This document shows, in pieces, positions 6,309-13,907 of a stretch of DNA of 16,090 nt. Made by a program: the position numbers and the translations under genes. The notes below the pieces were generated by a model. It ran no database searches, was not told the origin of the DNA, and worked only from the letters and a program-made list of their open reading frames with translations. Origin of the DNA: SZUA-217 sp036446835 (GTDB lineage Bacteria > Actinomycetota > Acidimicrobiia > Spongiisociales > ZC4RG35); the NCBI GenBank assembly GCA_036446835.1, contig JAZFTT010000006.1:1-16090 (forward strand), in the 5' to 3' direction. Positions within the stretch are counted from its first letter, which is position 1. Each line of letters begins with the position of its first letter.

Positions 6309-7355
6309 CTAGTCGGCGGGGAGTGGCCATAGCTTCTCGGGCGGCAAGGCGACGCGAACGGTGCTGCCCACGGCATGGCTCTTCACGTCGTCCACCGGGA
6401 TGGTCGCCTCCAAGTCGATACCTCCCGCTGTGAGCCGCATCAGGATATGACTGCCCCGGAACTCCGCGGCGACCACCCTGCCCTGGAATGTGTTCGCCTG
6501 GCCCTCCACAGCGTCGAGCACCACAGACTCGGGGCGGATTGTCACCAGCACGGCTCCCATTGCAGGCGATTCAGATATCACTCGCAGCCGCCCCAGTGGG
6601 GTGACGACTTCATTGTTCGTCCGCTGTCCGGGAATGAGGTTGCCGGCGCCGAAAAACATTGCGACCCATGCTGAAGCGGGTCGCTTGAAGAAATCGCTTA
6701 CTACACCCTCTTGAACCAGACTCCCGCCTCGAATCAACGCCACATGGTCGGCGATGACGATCGCGTCTTCCTGATCGTGGGTAACGAGAAGCACTGTGAG
6801 CCCGACGCTGCGCTGCACTGTGAGCAGCAACTCACGCATCTCGCCGCGGAGATCGGGATCGAGGTTGGCGAGGGGCTCATCCAACAGAAGCAACCTGGGC
6901 GAGACGACCAACGCCCGAGCAAGCGCCACACGCTGCTGCTGGCCACCGGAAAGCTGCTCAGGGCGCCGGGTCCTGAGGTCGTGGAGGCCCACCAGTTCGA
7001 GTATCTCTGCTACGCGACGGCTGCGTTCGGTTGGGGGCGTCTTGCGCATTCGCAAACCGAACCCGACATTGTCCTCGATACTGAGTTGGGGAAACAGCAG
7101 AGCGTTGTGAAACACCATCGGCGCATCGCGCTCGGGCGCAGGCAGGTCAATGACGGACTCGTCGTCGAACCGGATGTCCCCCGATGTGGGTCGGAGCACC
7201 CCTGCAATCATCTTGAGCAGTGTCGTCTTCCCGCTCCCGGAGGGTCCCAGCAGCACCGTGACGCGACCGGGCTGAATGGTGAGCGAGAAGTCCTCGACCG
7301 CGTGCACGGCTCCGAAATGCTTCGTCAAGCCCACCAAGTCCACGCGCATAGTCAT
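6309..7355 (-). CDS. ABC importer ATPase with TOBE-type tail (YnjD/PotA-like)
   Basis: Cytoplasmic ATPase of the importer encoded with the next three genes (348 aa). Walker A GPSGSGKT (37-44), signature LSGGQQQR (135-142), Walker B LLLLDE (155-160) followed by PLANLD, and H-loop His193 are intact. The Q-loop is unusual: where Q is expected in MVFQN the protein has MVFHN, putting His at 83. Residues about 235-345 form the regulatory TOBE-like C-terminal domain seen in PotA, FbpC and related importers; E. coli YnjD is much shorter and lacks it. ATG 7355 overlaps the upstream permease stop (ATGA). It is the last gene of the operon, with the bidirectional hairpin of att A just beyond. Confidence 0.92.
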   Translation of the reverse strand: MTMRVDLVGLTKHFGAVHAVEDFSLTIQPGRVTVLLGPSGSGKTTLLKMIAGVLRPTSGDIRFDDESVIDLPAPERDAPMVFHNALLFPQLSIEDNVGFGLRMRKTPPTERSRRVAEILELVGLHDLRTRRPEQLSGGQQQRVALARALVVSPRLLLLDEPLANLDPDLRGEMRELLLTVQRSVGLTVLLVTHDQEDAIVIADHVALIRGGSLVQEGVVSDFFKRPASAWVAMFFGAGNLIPGQRTNNEVVTPLGRLRVISESPAMGAVLVTIRPESVVLDAVEGQANTFQGRVVAAEFRGSHILMRLTAGGIDLEATIPVDDVKSHAVGSTVRVALPPEKLWPLPAD

Positions 7356-8227
7356 GTGCCGGTCGTCCCCAACCCGGCCCGCACGACGTGGCGAGACGCC
7401 AAGCCGAGTAATACCACCACCGGCAATGCGGACACAATCGTGAGCGCACCGGTGATTGCCACATCACCGCCGCTAGCCGTCGAGACAAGAAGGACGGGAA
7501 GCGTAAGTACCTTCCCTCCACCGATCTGGAGCGTGAGAACGTATTGGCTCCACGACACGATGAACGCGAAGAACCCGGCGATGATCAGACCTGGCTTGAT
7601 GGCGGGCATCGTCACATGCCGAAAGACGTTTAGGGGACTGGCCCCGAGCGTCCGCGCCTGTGCCTCGAGATCTGCGTCATAGTTCGCGAACACGCCTGCT
7701 AGGACCAGCACGGCGTACGGCGTGGCAGGGATGAGGTGGACAAGCACAACTCCCCAGAAGGTTCCTGAGAGACCCAGACGGATGAACGTGATGTCGAGGC
7801 CGATCGCAACGGCAACCGCGGGCACCAGCAGGGGCGTCAGCACCAGGAACTCGAGCACCCGTTTGCCGCGGAAGGCTCGCAGACCGAGCGCTCTTCCAGC
7901 CGGCAACGCCACGAGGAGCGACAGGGCGGTGACCGCCACGGCTACGACAACGCTCCACCTCAAGGCATTCCAGGTGCCTCCATCCGTGGCGAGCACGATG
8001 CGCCACGCACGGGTGCTCCACTCGGCGGGCAGCAGCTGTGGGAAGACGTAGCCACGGGCGAATGAGTGGATGACCAAGGGGACGAGCGGAAAAAGGATGG
8101 CGACAACGATCAGGACGAAGGCGATCCGACTACCCACAGTCCGTCGAAGCCGTCGCGGCCGGCTCGGCGCTCGCGGCGGCGAAGACGAGGGGGAAGTGAC
8201 CCGATCCGTCAATTGGTTCTCCGTCAC
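7352..8227 (-). CDS. ABC importer permease 2 (PotC/YnjC C-half type)
   Basis: Inner-membrane channel subunit of 291 aa from GTG 8227, which overlaps the preceding stop as GTGA. The N-terminus has a proline/arginine-rich cytoplasmic tail (about 1-32), a first helix at 33-53, and a run of hydrophobic segments to about 287. The EAA loop that docks on the ATPase is clear at 188-210 (EAQARTLGASPLNVFRHVTM), which with SWSQY near 225 marks the binding-protein-dependent permease family for polyamine/iron/thiamine-like importers. Together with the next permease it corresponds to the two halves of the fused E. coli YnjC. Confidence 0.9.
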   Translation of the reverse strand: MTENQLTDRVTSPSSSPPRAPSRPRRLRRTVGSRIAFVLIVVAILFPLVPLVIHSFARGYVFPQLLPAEWSTRAWRIVLATDGGTWNALRWSVVVAVAVTALSLLVALPAGRALGLRAFRGKRVLEFLVLTPLLVPAVAVAIGLDITFIRLGLSGTFWGVVLVHLIPATPYAVLVLAGVFANYDADLEAQARTLGASPLNVFRHVTMPAIKPGLIIAGFFAFIVSWSQYVLTLQIGGGKVLTLPVLLVSTASGGDVAITGALTIVSALPVVVLLGLASRHVVRAGLGTTGT

Positions 8228-9144
8228 GGTTGCTCTCTTCGCAGGACGCGGCGGACCAATATCAGATATAAGACCGCTGTCACCATTACGACAATTGACA
8301 TGACCACTGCCAGGGCCATCGCTTCCGGACGCACCGAAAGGTCGACATTGGTGTGGAGCCGATAGGCGAGGACCGGAAGGGCGCTCGGAAAGCTCTCGCC
8401 CAGCAGCAGCGGCACCTCAAACGAGCCGAAGGCGAACGCGAACACGATCACCGACGCCGGCGCCACCGCGGGTACGAGCAGCGGCAAAGTGACGTGACGC
8501 AGCCGCTGCCGCGATGATGCACCCAGCGATGCCGCCACACTCTCGTAGTCCTCGGCAACGGTTCCCAGCACCCCGAGCGCAATGATCGCAATGAAAGGAA
8601 CGTCCTTCCACAGCAACTCGGCGACGATGCCCAGCGCAAACGGGTCGTACACCAATGCCGGAAACTCCGAGGCGGCTTCGATTACCCCTGCCGCGTGCCC
8701 CAGCCGAGCGATCAGGCCGCTCTGGCCAAGAAGGTGAACCATCGCCAGGGCACCAATGACGTGTGGAATCGGAAGGTTGAGCTGGAACAAGAACCCCAAT
8801 CGTCGGCTCTCCCGCCAGATCTTCCGAATCCCCAATGCCATGGCGATACCCAACACTGTGGACAGTAGAGCGACCGTGAAGGCGATCCGTGTTGACAGCA
8901 GAAGCGACTGCCAGAACTCACCGTTGCCCAACAGCGATCGGTAGGCGTCCAGGTTGAAGCTCCGCATTCCGACGAGTGGGAAGTAACCCAGACTCTGAAT
9001 CACCGCCAACATGAGCGCCGCCGCGAACAGCGGCACGATCACCACCAGGGCCGGCAGGAGCTTCAGCCATGAGCGGTCGCGGATCGGAAGCGGCGCGCTG
9101 CGCCGTGGCTCAGTCCGCAAGCTGTGATTGCCGGATGAAGACAT
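8224..9144 (-). CDS. ABC importer permease 1 (PotB/YnjC N-half type)
   Basis: Membrane channel subunit of 306 aa with a first helix near 30-50 and about six segments in all. The EAA loop is at 201-227 (ESVAASLGASSRQRLRHVTL). The extended periplasmic loop after helix 1 (SLGYFPLVGMRSFNLDAY) is usual for this group. ATG 9144 lies 35 bp inside the end of the binding-protein gene, an unusually long overlap with a weak ribosome site; no better start is visible, so translation may be coupled. Its stop overlaps the GTG of permease 2. Confidence 0.9.
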   Translation of the reverse strand: MSSSGNHSLRTEPRRSAPLPIRDRSWLKLLPALVVIVPLFAAALMLAVIQSLGYFPLVGMRSFNLDAYRSLLGNGEFWQSLLLSTRIAFTVALLSTVLGIAMALGIRKIWRESRRLGFLFQLNLPIPHVIGALAMVHLLGQSGLIARLGHAAGVIEAASEFPALVYDPFALGIVAELLWKDVPFIAIIALGVLGTVAEDYESVAASLGASSRQRLRHVTLPLLVPAVAPASVIVFAFAFGSFEVPLLLGESFPSALPVLAYRLHTNVDLSVRPEAMALAVVMSIVVMVTAVLYLILVRRVLRREQP

Positions 9145-10453
9145 CCCAGTCGTGTTCCAATCTCAGCGTGTACGCCTGATCCACCTCGGGAAGTCGAACC
9201 TCTTCGAGTCGGTCGAACGACACGGCCGCATCGCCCAGTTTGTCCATCACCTGCTGCAAAGCAACGCGATCTTCGCCGTCGACGAGGTCGAGGGAGATGG
9301 CCAGACCGTCCCCCCACCCGTTGGCTGGGTCGAGCTTGGCGGCCTGCAATGCGGGGGCGAGCACCAGGTTGGCCAATACCATCGCGGCTTCTGAGTCGCC
9401 GGCATTGGTCGGAATCGCCAGGTAGTGGAAATCGCCGATGGTCCCCGTGCCGAAGACGAACGGGCGGGCGGTGGCCGGCAGAACACCGGCGTCGATCTCG
9501 GCTTGGATCCCTCCGGGAAGCTGTGTGAATGTGAAGTCGACTTCGTCGTTGGCGAACAGGCGGTTCAGACTGGCGATGTCGGGCGGATATGTCCGACCTG
9601 AGCGCCATAGGTTGGGGTTGATGTCAGCGAGGAAGTCCCACAGTCCAGCGGAGCCCTCGGCGAACGCTGTTTCATCCAGCGGGACAAGCCAATTCTCCAC
9701 CCCACCCGTCAGCTCGTAGAACGCCTGCTTGACGAACCTCGTTCCATGGAAGGCGGGCGGCGCCGGGTATGTGAACCTGCCCGGATGGGCCGCGATCCAT
9801 TTCCCGAGCTCGATGTAGGAGCGAGGCAGACTGTCCTCGTCGGTACGGGCGCTGTCGTAGACGAACTGGAACTGTGCGCTGCCCAATGGGGACTCGGAGC
9901 CTTCGACGGCGAGTCCGAAGTCTCGGTTCACTGCAACGGAATCCCAATCCACGAACCGTGCGTTGGGTATTTGAAGAGCCCAACCCCCTAGCAAGGCATT
10001 GGCTTGTCGCAGTGTGTAGAAATTCTCGCCGTTGATCCAGATCAGATCAACAGACCCGCCGTTGTTCCGACCGGCCTGCAATTCGGCCAGGACCTTGTTG
10101 ACGGCGTCCACGGTGTCGGCAACCGGCACCCGGTTCAGGGTGATCCCATACTCTTCCTCCAGGATCGGGCCATAGGTGCGATCGACAAAACGGTTGATCT
10201 CGCTACTCCCGCCCCACATGTAGAGATCGAGGGTCTGGCCACGCGCGGTGTTGGCGATTGCTTCCCAGTCGCCAGGGTTGCTGTTGTTGGCGGGTGCGGA
10301 TCCTCCCCCCGAGCAGGCACCAGCGACAGCCGCAAGCACCAATATCAACAGACCCACTCTCTGACGCACCGTGAGCCGACCGAGGAGTCGACCCCCCCGA
10401 TGGACTGCCCCGTCTGTCCGCAAGGTTGCTGGGGCCGTATCGAAGGACATCAC
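9110..10453 (-). CDS. ynjB: Substrate-binding lipoprotein of ABC importer, YnjB family
   Basis: Extracytoplasmic solute-binding lipoprotein, first gene of a YnjBCD-type operon. A hydrophobic signal peptide ends in the lipobox VAGAC with Cys47 as acylation site. Mature-protein blocks match what I know of E. coli YnjB: LDLYMWGGSSEINRFVD (76-92), NGGSVDLIWINGENF, SPLGSAQFQFVYDSAR, and AAHPGRFTYPAPPAFHGTRF. The YnjB substrate is not established, so none is assigned. The start is uncertain: GTG 10453 or ATG 10450 give a long pre-signal region and have no clear ribosome site, while GTG 10369 would give a textbook 19-residue lipoprotein signal (MRQRVGLLILVLAAVAGAC) but also lacks a good ribosome site. 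Confidence 0.9.
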   Translation of the reverse strand: MMSFDTAPATLRTDGAVHRGGRLLGRLTVRQRVGLLILVLAAVAGACSGGGSAPANNSNPGDWEAIANTARGQTLDLYMWGGSSEINRFVDRTYGPILEEEYGITLNRVPVADTVDAVNKVLAELQAGRNNGGSVDLIWINGENFYTLRQANALLGGWALQIPNARFVDWDSVAVNRDFGLAVEGSESPLGSAQFQFVYDSARTDEDSLPRSYIELGKWIAAHPGRFTYPAPPAFHGTRFVKQAFYELTGGVENWLVPLDETAFAEGSAGLWDFLADINPNLWRSGRTYPPDIASLNRLFANDEVDFTFTQLPGGIQAEIDAGVLPATARPFVFGTGTIGDFHYLAIPTNAGDSEAAMVLANLVLAPALQAAKLDPANGWGDGLAISLDLVDGEDRVALQQVMDKLGDAAVSFDRLEEVRLPEVDQAYTLRLEHDWDVFIRQSQLAD

Positions 10454-10969
10454 GGACTATGCCATTCGCCGGTCGCCATTTCGGACCAACGCTAACGGGA
10501 GCGACCCGCTACAGGGCGAAGCCGCGGAGCACAACAGCAGTGAAGAGCTGGTGAACTCTTCGGCTCTTGGACATCGATTGCGCTCCGGCCAAGCAGTGCA
10601 CGTTCACGCCGTGAGAGCGCCATAAGTGGGATTGAAATTACCGCCACGAGCAGCACATATTGATTCTCTTATGTTGTCAGGTGGCCGGCGGTTTGTGGAC
10701 GGGACCGTGGTGGGGCTCCGAATGCGGCGGCGAACATCGCCCAGATTGACCTCCAGCCCTATGTGCGGCTCCCGATTGCTAAATCGTCTTGAGTAGAAAG
10801 CGTCGGTATCCCGGTTCGTGGCGCGGTTTCATTCTTGACTTGGTCCGCGTGTGGTCCGCGCGATGATGCGAAAGGTCGGGACGCGGTGACAATCCGTGGG
10901 CACCAAATCCTCTGATCTCAGTTGACGAAAGGGATGTAGTCCCAGGTCCCTGCTTTGAGTCGTATCAGT
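10454..10969. other. Non-coding region upstream of the importer operon, with att B arm region
   Basis: No gene is supported. It should contain the importer promoter on the minus strand, which I could not pin down. Near the right end are the tandem pair TGGTCCGCG (10841-10849 and 10852-10860) and TTGACGAAAGGGATGT (10922-10937), a motif shared with att C. AGCGACCCGCT at 10500-10510 also occurs in att A (6048-6058), perhaps by chance. Confidence 0.5.
10841..10860 (+). repeat. Tandem 9-bp pair upstream of att B (candidate arm-type sites)
   Basis: TGGTCCGCG at 10841-10849 and 10852-10860 (period 11 bp), starting 129 bp before the tRNA core at 10970. Sequence is unrelated to the pair at att A, but position and period match. 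Confidence 0.45.
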
Positions 10970-11012
10970 CTCATAACCCGAAGGTCGCGGGTTCAAATCC
11001 CGCCCCCGCTAC
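10970..11012 (+). repeat. tRNA-Met 3' fragment, att copy B
   Basis: Identical over 43 bp to copy A (anticodon loop to discriminator plus C). The five bases before the loop (TCAGT) cannot form the anticodon stem well and no D-arm is present, so it is not a functional tRNA gene. The identity with copy A continues through the following GAACGAAAACCCAGGCAT. This copy separates the importer module from the DUF389 module. Confidence 0.85.
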
Positions 11013-11288
11013 GAACGAAAACCCAGGCATGGCCTGGGTTTTCTTGGTCTCCTGGGCTAGATGCATCGCTGCCTGCCGGTCGAGTTCGGCGTTGGTTAGA
11101 GGCAGGTTGTTGGCAGTTCGGATCAGATCGAAGACAGCCCCAGGATCGGGGGCTGGGGCGTCGAATGTCGTGGCTTCCTTCCAGGCCTCTTGTTCCATAG
11201 CGTCAGTCTTGATCCTCGCCGCCTCCACAGCAACGACCTGGCCAAGGATCGCTGAGCGAATGAGGGCGTTGCTGGACGCGTTCCTCTC
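10971..11288 (-). pseudogene. Possible minus-strand gene remnant cut by att B
   Basis: The minus strand is open from a TAG at 11289-11291 down to 10971, inside the tRNA fragment. The part outside the att site reads like real protein (for example NALIRSAILGQVVAVEAARI, then a helical, charged stretch ending near LAQETKK). The last residues (GAGFEPATFGL) are the well-known product of translating a tRNA 3' end. The first standard start is GTG 11228, without a clear ribosome site. I recognise no family. It may be the tail of a gene truncated by the integration event, or chance coding. Confidence 0.3.
11018..11042. terminator. Intrinsic terminator hairpin after att B
   Basis: The same 11-bp stem as at att A (AAAACCCAGGC/GCCTGGGTTTT) with loop ATG instead of ATT. 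It is followed by CTTGG. Confidence 0.8.
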
Positions 11289-11330
11289 CTATCGTGTCTC
11301 AGTGATGATGTTGACGAGGTTCTGAACCAC

Positions 11331-11648
11331 GTGGTCAAGGGAGAACTTGGTGTGCCCGATATCGCCGCATTGATCCTCCTTGGCTATGTGCTTGTCTATC
11401 AGTTGGTAGAGAACTCTTGGCTGAGCCCGAAGCTGAGTTCTGAAACGATGAGTCTCAGTGGGGGCATGGCATTTGGCGCGGCACTGGCGGGGGGTAGCAT
11501 CGCGGGACCGATGGGGGCTTTTCTCGCTCTCCCCACTGCTGCCTTGATAACTTCATTCATAACCAACTGCGCCACGACATACGAGGTGGCCTACAAGTCA
11601 CAATCTGATTCGCCGAATGATCAGGATGACGATAAAGCGTTGCAGTAG
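11331..11648 (+). pseudogene. C-terminal fragment of an AI-2E family transporter
   Basis: About 105 aa. The stretch VPDIAALILLGYVLVYQLVEN, then SWLSPKLSSETMSLSGGMAFGAALAGG and GPMGAFLALPTAALI, matches the last conserved block of AI-2E family (PF01594) membrane proteins, including the Y-Q-x-V-E-N and L-S-P motifs. Full proteins run about 350 aa with seven or eight membrane segments, so two thirds of the gene is missing. The frame upstream of 11331 does not resemble the family and no ribosome site precedes it. The break lies close to the end of the minus-strand remnant, suggesting a recombination junction near 11290-11335. It is probably non-functional. Confidence 0.65.
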
Positions 11649-11705
11649 CGCCATGAAGATGATCGTGACCGGCCTTGATCGATGCCATCGGGTCAGGGAG
11701 TTGAA

Positions 11706-13346
11706 GTGACTGAAGAGCCAAACGAACTCGACCAGGTCGAACCGGACCTGTCAGCAGCGGAGTTCCAGGACTACGACGGCGACCTTGGATCTCTCGCGTC
11801 CCGTCTCGACTTCATGCAGCTCCTCAGTCCGAATTCGCTGCGCGCCATTGCAGCGATCGTGGTCAGCCTGTTGGTGCTTCAGGTCCCGGACCGGTCCCCC
11901 AGAACCCTGGCGATTCTTCTCGCCGTGATCCTGATCGCTTGGTCTGCCGGCGGAGTGGCTGAACTGCGGAAGCAGTCGCAGAGAACTCTTCTCAACTTCG
12001 TTCGGGTAGCTGTTCTGTTGATACTGGCATTGGGCCTCCTCTTGTGGTCCAACCTTTCGGTCGAGCAACTGGGGATAGCCGCGGGAATCACGCTGATCGC
12101 GGGTGGCTTGGTCAACGGTTACCGGGTCGTGATGAGATTCTCCCAGGGAGAGAGGCTCGAACCCCTGGTCGGGACCGTTCTCTACATCGCCCTCGGAGTG
12201 GGTCTTGTTTTGTCACCCGAAACCCTCTTAGGAATTGCTCTTCTTCTGATCAGTACCTATTGGTTCATCGCCGGAGTGGTGACGGTGGTCATCAACATTC
12301 GTCGTGACGACGATCGCCAAGTCGCACCCTCGCAAACGTGGAGCGAGTTCCTGCGCTGGATCCAAACCCGCCCCAACACCGCCGACGATCGTCTCGAGCT
12401 CTACCAGAAGATCTTCTACGAAGGGGACGAAGCAACCCGCCGACTCTCACGCTTCTTTGTGCTCATGGGGTTCGCCACAGCGATAGCGGCTTGGGGCATC
12501 ATCGCCGACTCAACAGCCGTGGTTATTGGTGCCATGCTCGTCGCTCCGCTGATGACACCGCTCATGGGAACGTCGCTGGCGATGATCATGGGCTGGCCGA
12601 AACGAGCCGGCATCTCGTTCCTGGTGGCTCTTGGTGGAGTGCTCCTCGCGATTGGGCTGTCGATCGTGTTCGGTTGGCTATACCCGGTTGAAATCTCTCC
12701 CGAGTTGAACAGTCAGGTGGCTTCGAGGGTCGGTCCGACGCTAGTTGACTGGGCCATCGCTGTTTTTGCCGGGGGGGCCGGAGCTTTTGCATTGTCCAGA
12801 CCCGATGTATCCGATTCGCTGCCAGGGGTCGCTGTGGCGATTGCACTGGTTCCGCCGCTGTCTGTGATCGGCCTGATGATTTCTGAGAGCAATTGGAGCG
12901 AAGCAGCGGGTGCAACACTGCTGTTCGTTACCAACATGGTGGCCATACTCCTTGTCGGTGCCATCGTGTTCGTTATCGAAGGTGTGGTCCCCGTCCGTCA
13001 GCTTTCCCGGAACTCGAGATGGGTGAAGTTGGGGGTCGGCATGGTCGCAGCTCTGGCGTTGGTAGTGGTGGCGACGCTAGGTCTAAGCACCGACACCTTC
13101 GAAAACCAGGTAGCAGCGACTACCCGGGCTTCAGATGTTGTCGATGACTGGGTTGATGGCACCAACCTCGTGCCAGTCAAGGTGGAGGTTTCGTCGGATG
13201 GTGTCGCGGTAACCGTTGCCGGCTCGGACCCGCCGCCGCCGGCGGAGGACCTTGCAGACGCCCTCGCCAAAAAGTTGGAGCGACCAGTCCACCTAACGAT
13301 CACAGTCGTACCTGAAACCGTCATTGAGGTTGATAGCGAGGGTTAA
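11706..13346 (+). CDS. HdeD-like/DUF389 fusion membrane protein
   Basis: 546 aa from GTG 11706, preceded by AGGGAG at 11695-11700 with a 5-base gap; an in-frame ATG at 11682 lacks this. Residues 1-40 are acidic and cytoplasmic. Residues about 41-197 hold six membrane segments resembling HdeD/DUF308 proteins (acid-stress membrane family). A charged linker (200-247) leads to a DUF389 core (248-465), with the conserved stretch GIIADSTAVVIGAMLVAPLM (264-283) and several membrane helices. The tail (466-546) is soluble with a proline run. DUF389 has no settled function. It is the only intact gene of its module, starting 57 bp after the AI-2E fragment; no terminator separates them. Confidence 0.85.
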   Translation: MTEEPNELDQVEPDLSAAEFQDYDGDLGSLASRLDFMQLLSPNSLRAIAAIVVSLLVLQVPDRSPRTLAILLAVILIAWSAGGVAELRKQSQRTLLNFVRVAVLLILALGLLLWSNLSVEQLGIAAGITLIAGGLVNGYRVVMRFSQGERLEPLVGTVLYIALGVGLVLSPETLLGIALLLISTYWFIAGVVTVVINIRRDDDRQVAPSQTWSEFLRWIQTRPNTADDRLELYQKIFYEGDEATRRLSRFFVLMGFATAIAAWGIIADSTAVVIGAMLVAPLMTPLMGTSLAMIMGWPKRAGISFLVALGGVLLAIGLSIVFGWLYPVEISPELNSQVASRVGPTLVDWAIAVFAGGAGAFALSRPDVSDSLPGVAVAIALVPPLSVIGLMISESNWSEAAGATLLFVTNMVAILLVGAIVFVIEGVVPVRQLSRNSRWVKLGVGMVAALALVVVATLGLSTDTFENQVAATTRASDVVDDWVDGTNLVPVKVEVSSDGVAVTVAGSDPPPPAEDLADALAKKLERPVHLTITVVPETVIEVDSEG

Positions 13347-13383
13347 ACGGACCTTCACACTGAGTAAGCAAAGAGAGGTCTAT

Positions 13384-13408
13384 CTTCTAACGCAACTTCT
13401 AACGGAAC
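13384..13408 (+). repeat. Tandem pair upstream of att C (candidate arm-type sites)
   Basis: CTTCTAACGCAAC (13384-13396) and CTTCTAACGGAAC (13396-13408) repeat with a 12-bp period, differing at one base. The first copy starts 139 bp before the tRNA core at 13523, nearly the same distance as at att A and att D. Confidence 0.5.
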
Positions 13409-13480
13409 TGTGACGATCGAACGATCACACGGCAGCACCAGAAGGGACAACATGTCGCGAAGGCCCAGATCAGGAGTGAT

Positions 13481-13497
13481 TTGACGAAACGGGATGT
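13481..13497 (+). repeat. Short motif shared by att B and att C flanks
   Basis: TTGACGAAACGGGATGT (13481-13497) matches TTGACGAAAGGGATGT (10922-10937) apart from one inserted C. It lies 42 bp before the core at C and 48 bp before it at B. It is absent from the A and D units. Confidence 0.45.
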
Positions 13498-13522
13498 CAC
13501 CAGACAGACGGCAGGCATTGGG

Positions 13523-13565
13523 CTCATAACCCGAAGGTCGCGGGTTCAAATCCCGTCCCCGCTAC
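13523..13565 (+). repeat. tRNA-Met 3' fragment, att copy C
   Basis: Same 43-bp segment as copies A and B with one C-to-T change after the T-stem. Here the five bases before the loop (TTGGG) do pair with CCCGA, so the anticodon stem is intact, yet no D-arm or 5' acceptor strand lies upstream. It separates the DUF389 module from the MetE-like module. Confidence 0.85.
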
Positions 13566-13570
13566 GAACA

Positions 13571-13595
13571 GATACCCTTGCACTGCAAGGGTATC
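13571..13595. terminator. Hairpin after att C, different sequence
   Basis: GATACCCTTG and CAAGGGTATC form a perfect 10-bp stem around CACTG, at the same place as the hairpins of the other copies but with unrelated stem sequence and no T-tract. The structure is kept while the sequence is not. Confidence 0.6.
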
Positions 13596-13907
13596 CGGCT
13601 ATCTGGGGTTCCCGCTCTTGCTGTGACAGGAGGCTCCATCGCGCGGGAGGAATGCGATTGCCACCATCGAGAGGCGGTCGCGCGAACGCCATCGCACGCT
13701 TCTACGGCATCTTCTCAGCGTTGCCGCGAGAAATTTCCGCGATGCTTCCCTGCCGGTTATTGGCGGTCGGTAACGCTTTCGGCATACGGGATCGGGCAGT
13801 GGTGCTCTCATGCTCGAATTCGTGTTCTCATGAGGGAGGGCGATAAGCCGCTCGCGTAGAACGGCGGTTAGGCTCGGCGGGACAGCATCGTGATCAAGGA
13901 GAGCAGT
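13596..13907. other. Non-coding leader region of the MetE-like gene
   Basis: No gene is supported; open frames here lack ribosome sites. It should hold the promoter of the MetE-like gene. I looked for B12, SAM and SAH riboswitch landmarks and recognised none. Confidence 0.4.

Noticed and set aside
10656..10680. Another dif-like site near CATATTGATTCTCTTATG
   Set aside because: The gap between the arms is 8 bp rather than 6, the left arm is CATAT and the centre is unlike the other copies.
13345..13360. Dif-like core 176 bp upstream of att C, as in A and D
   Set aside because: Only a loose AACGG...CTT resemblance; the CATAA/TTATG arms are missing.
13596..13907. Riboswitch ahead of the MetE-like gene
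   Set aside because: No recognisable B12 box, SAM or SAH core, and no clear terminator/antiterminator pair.
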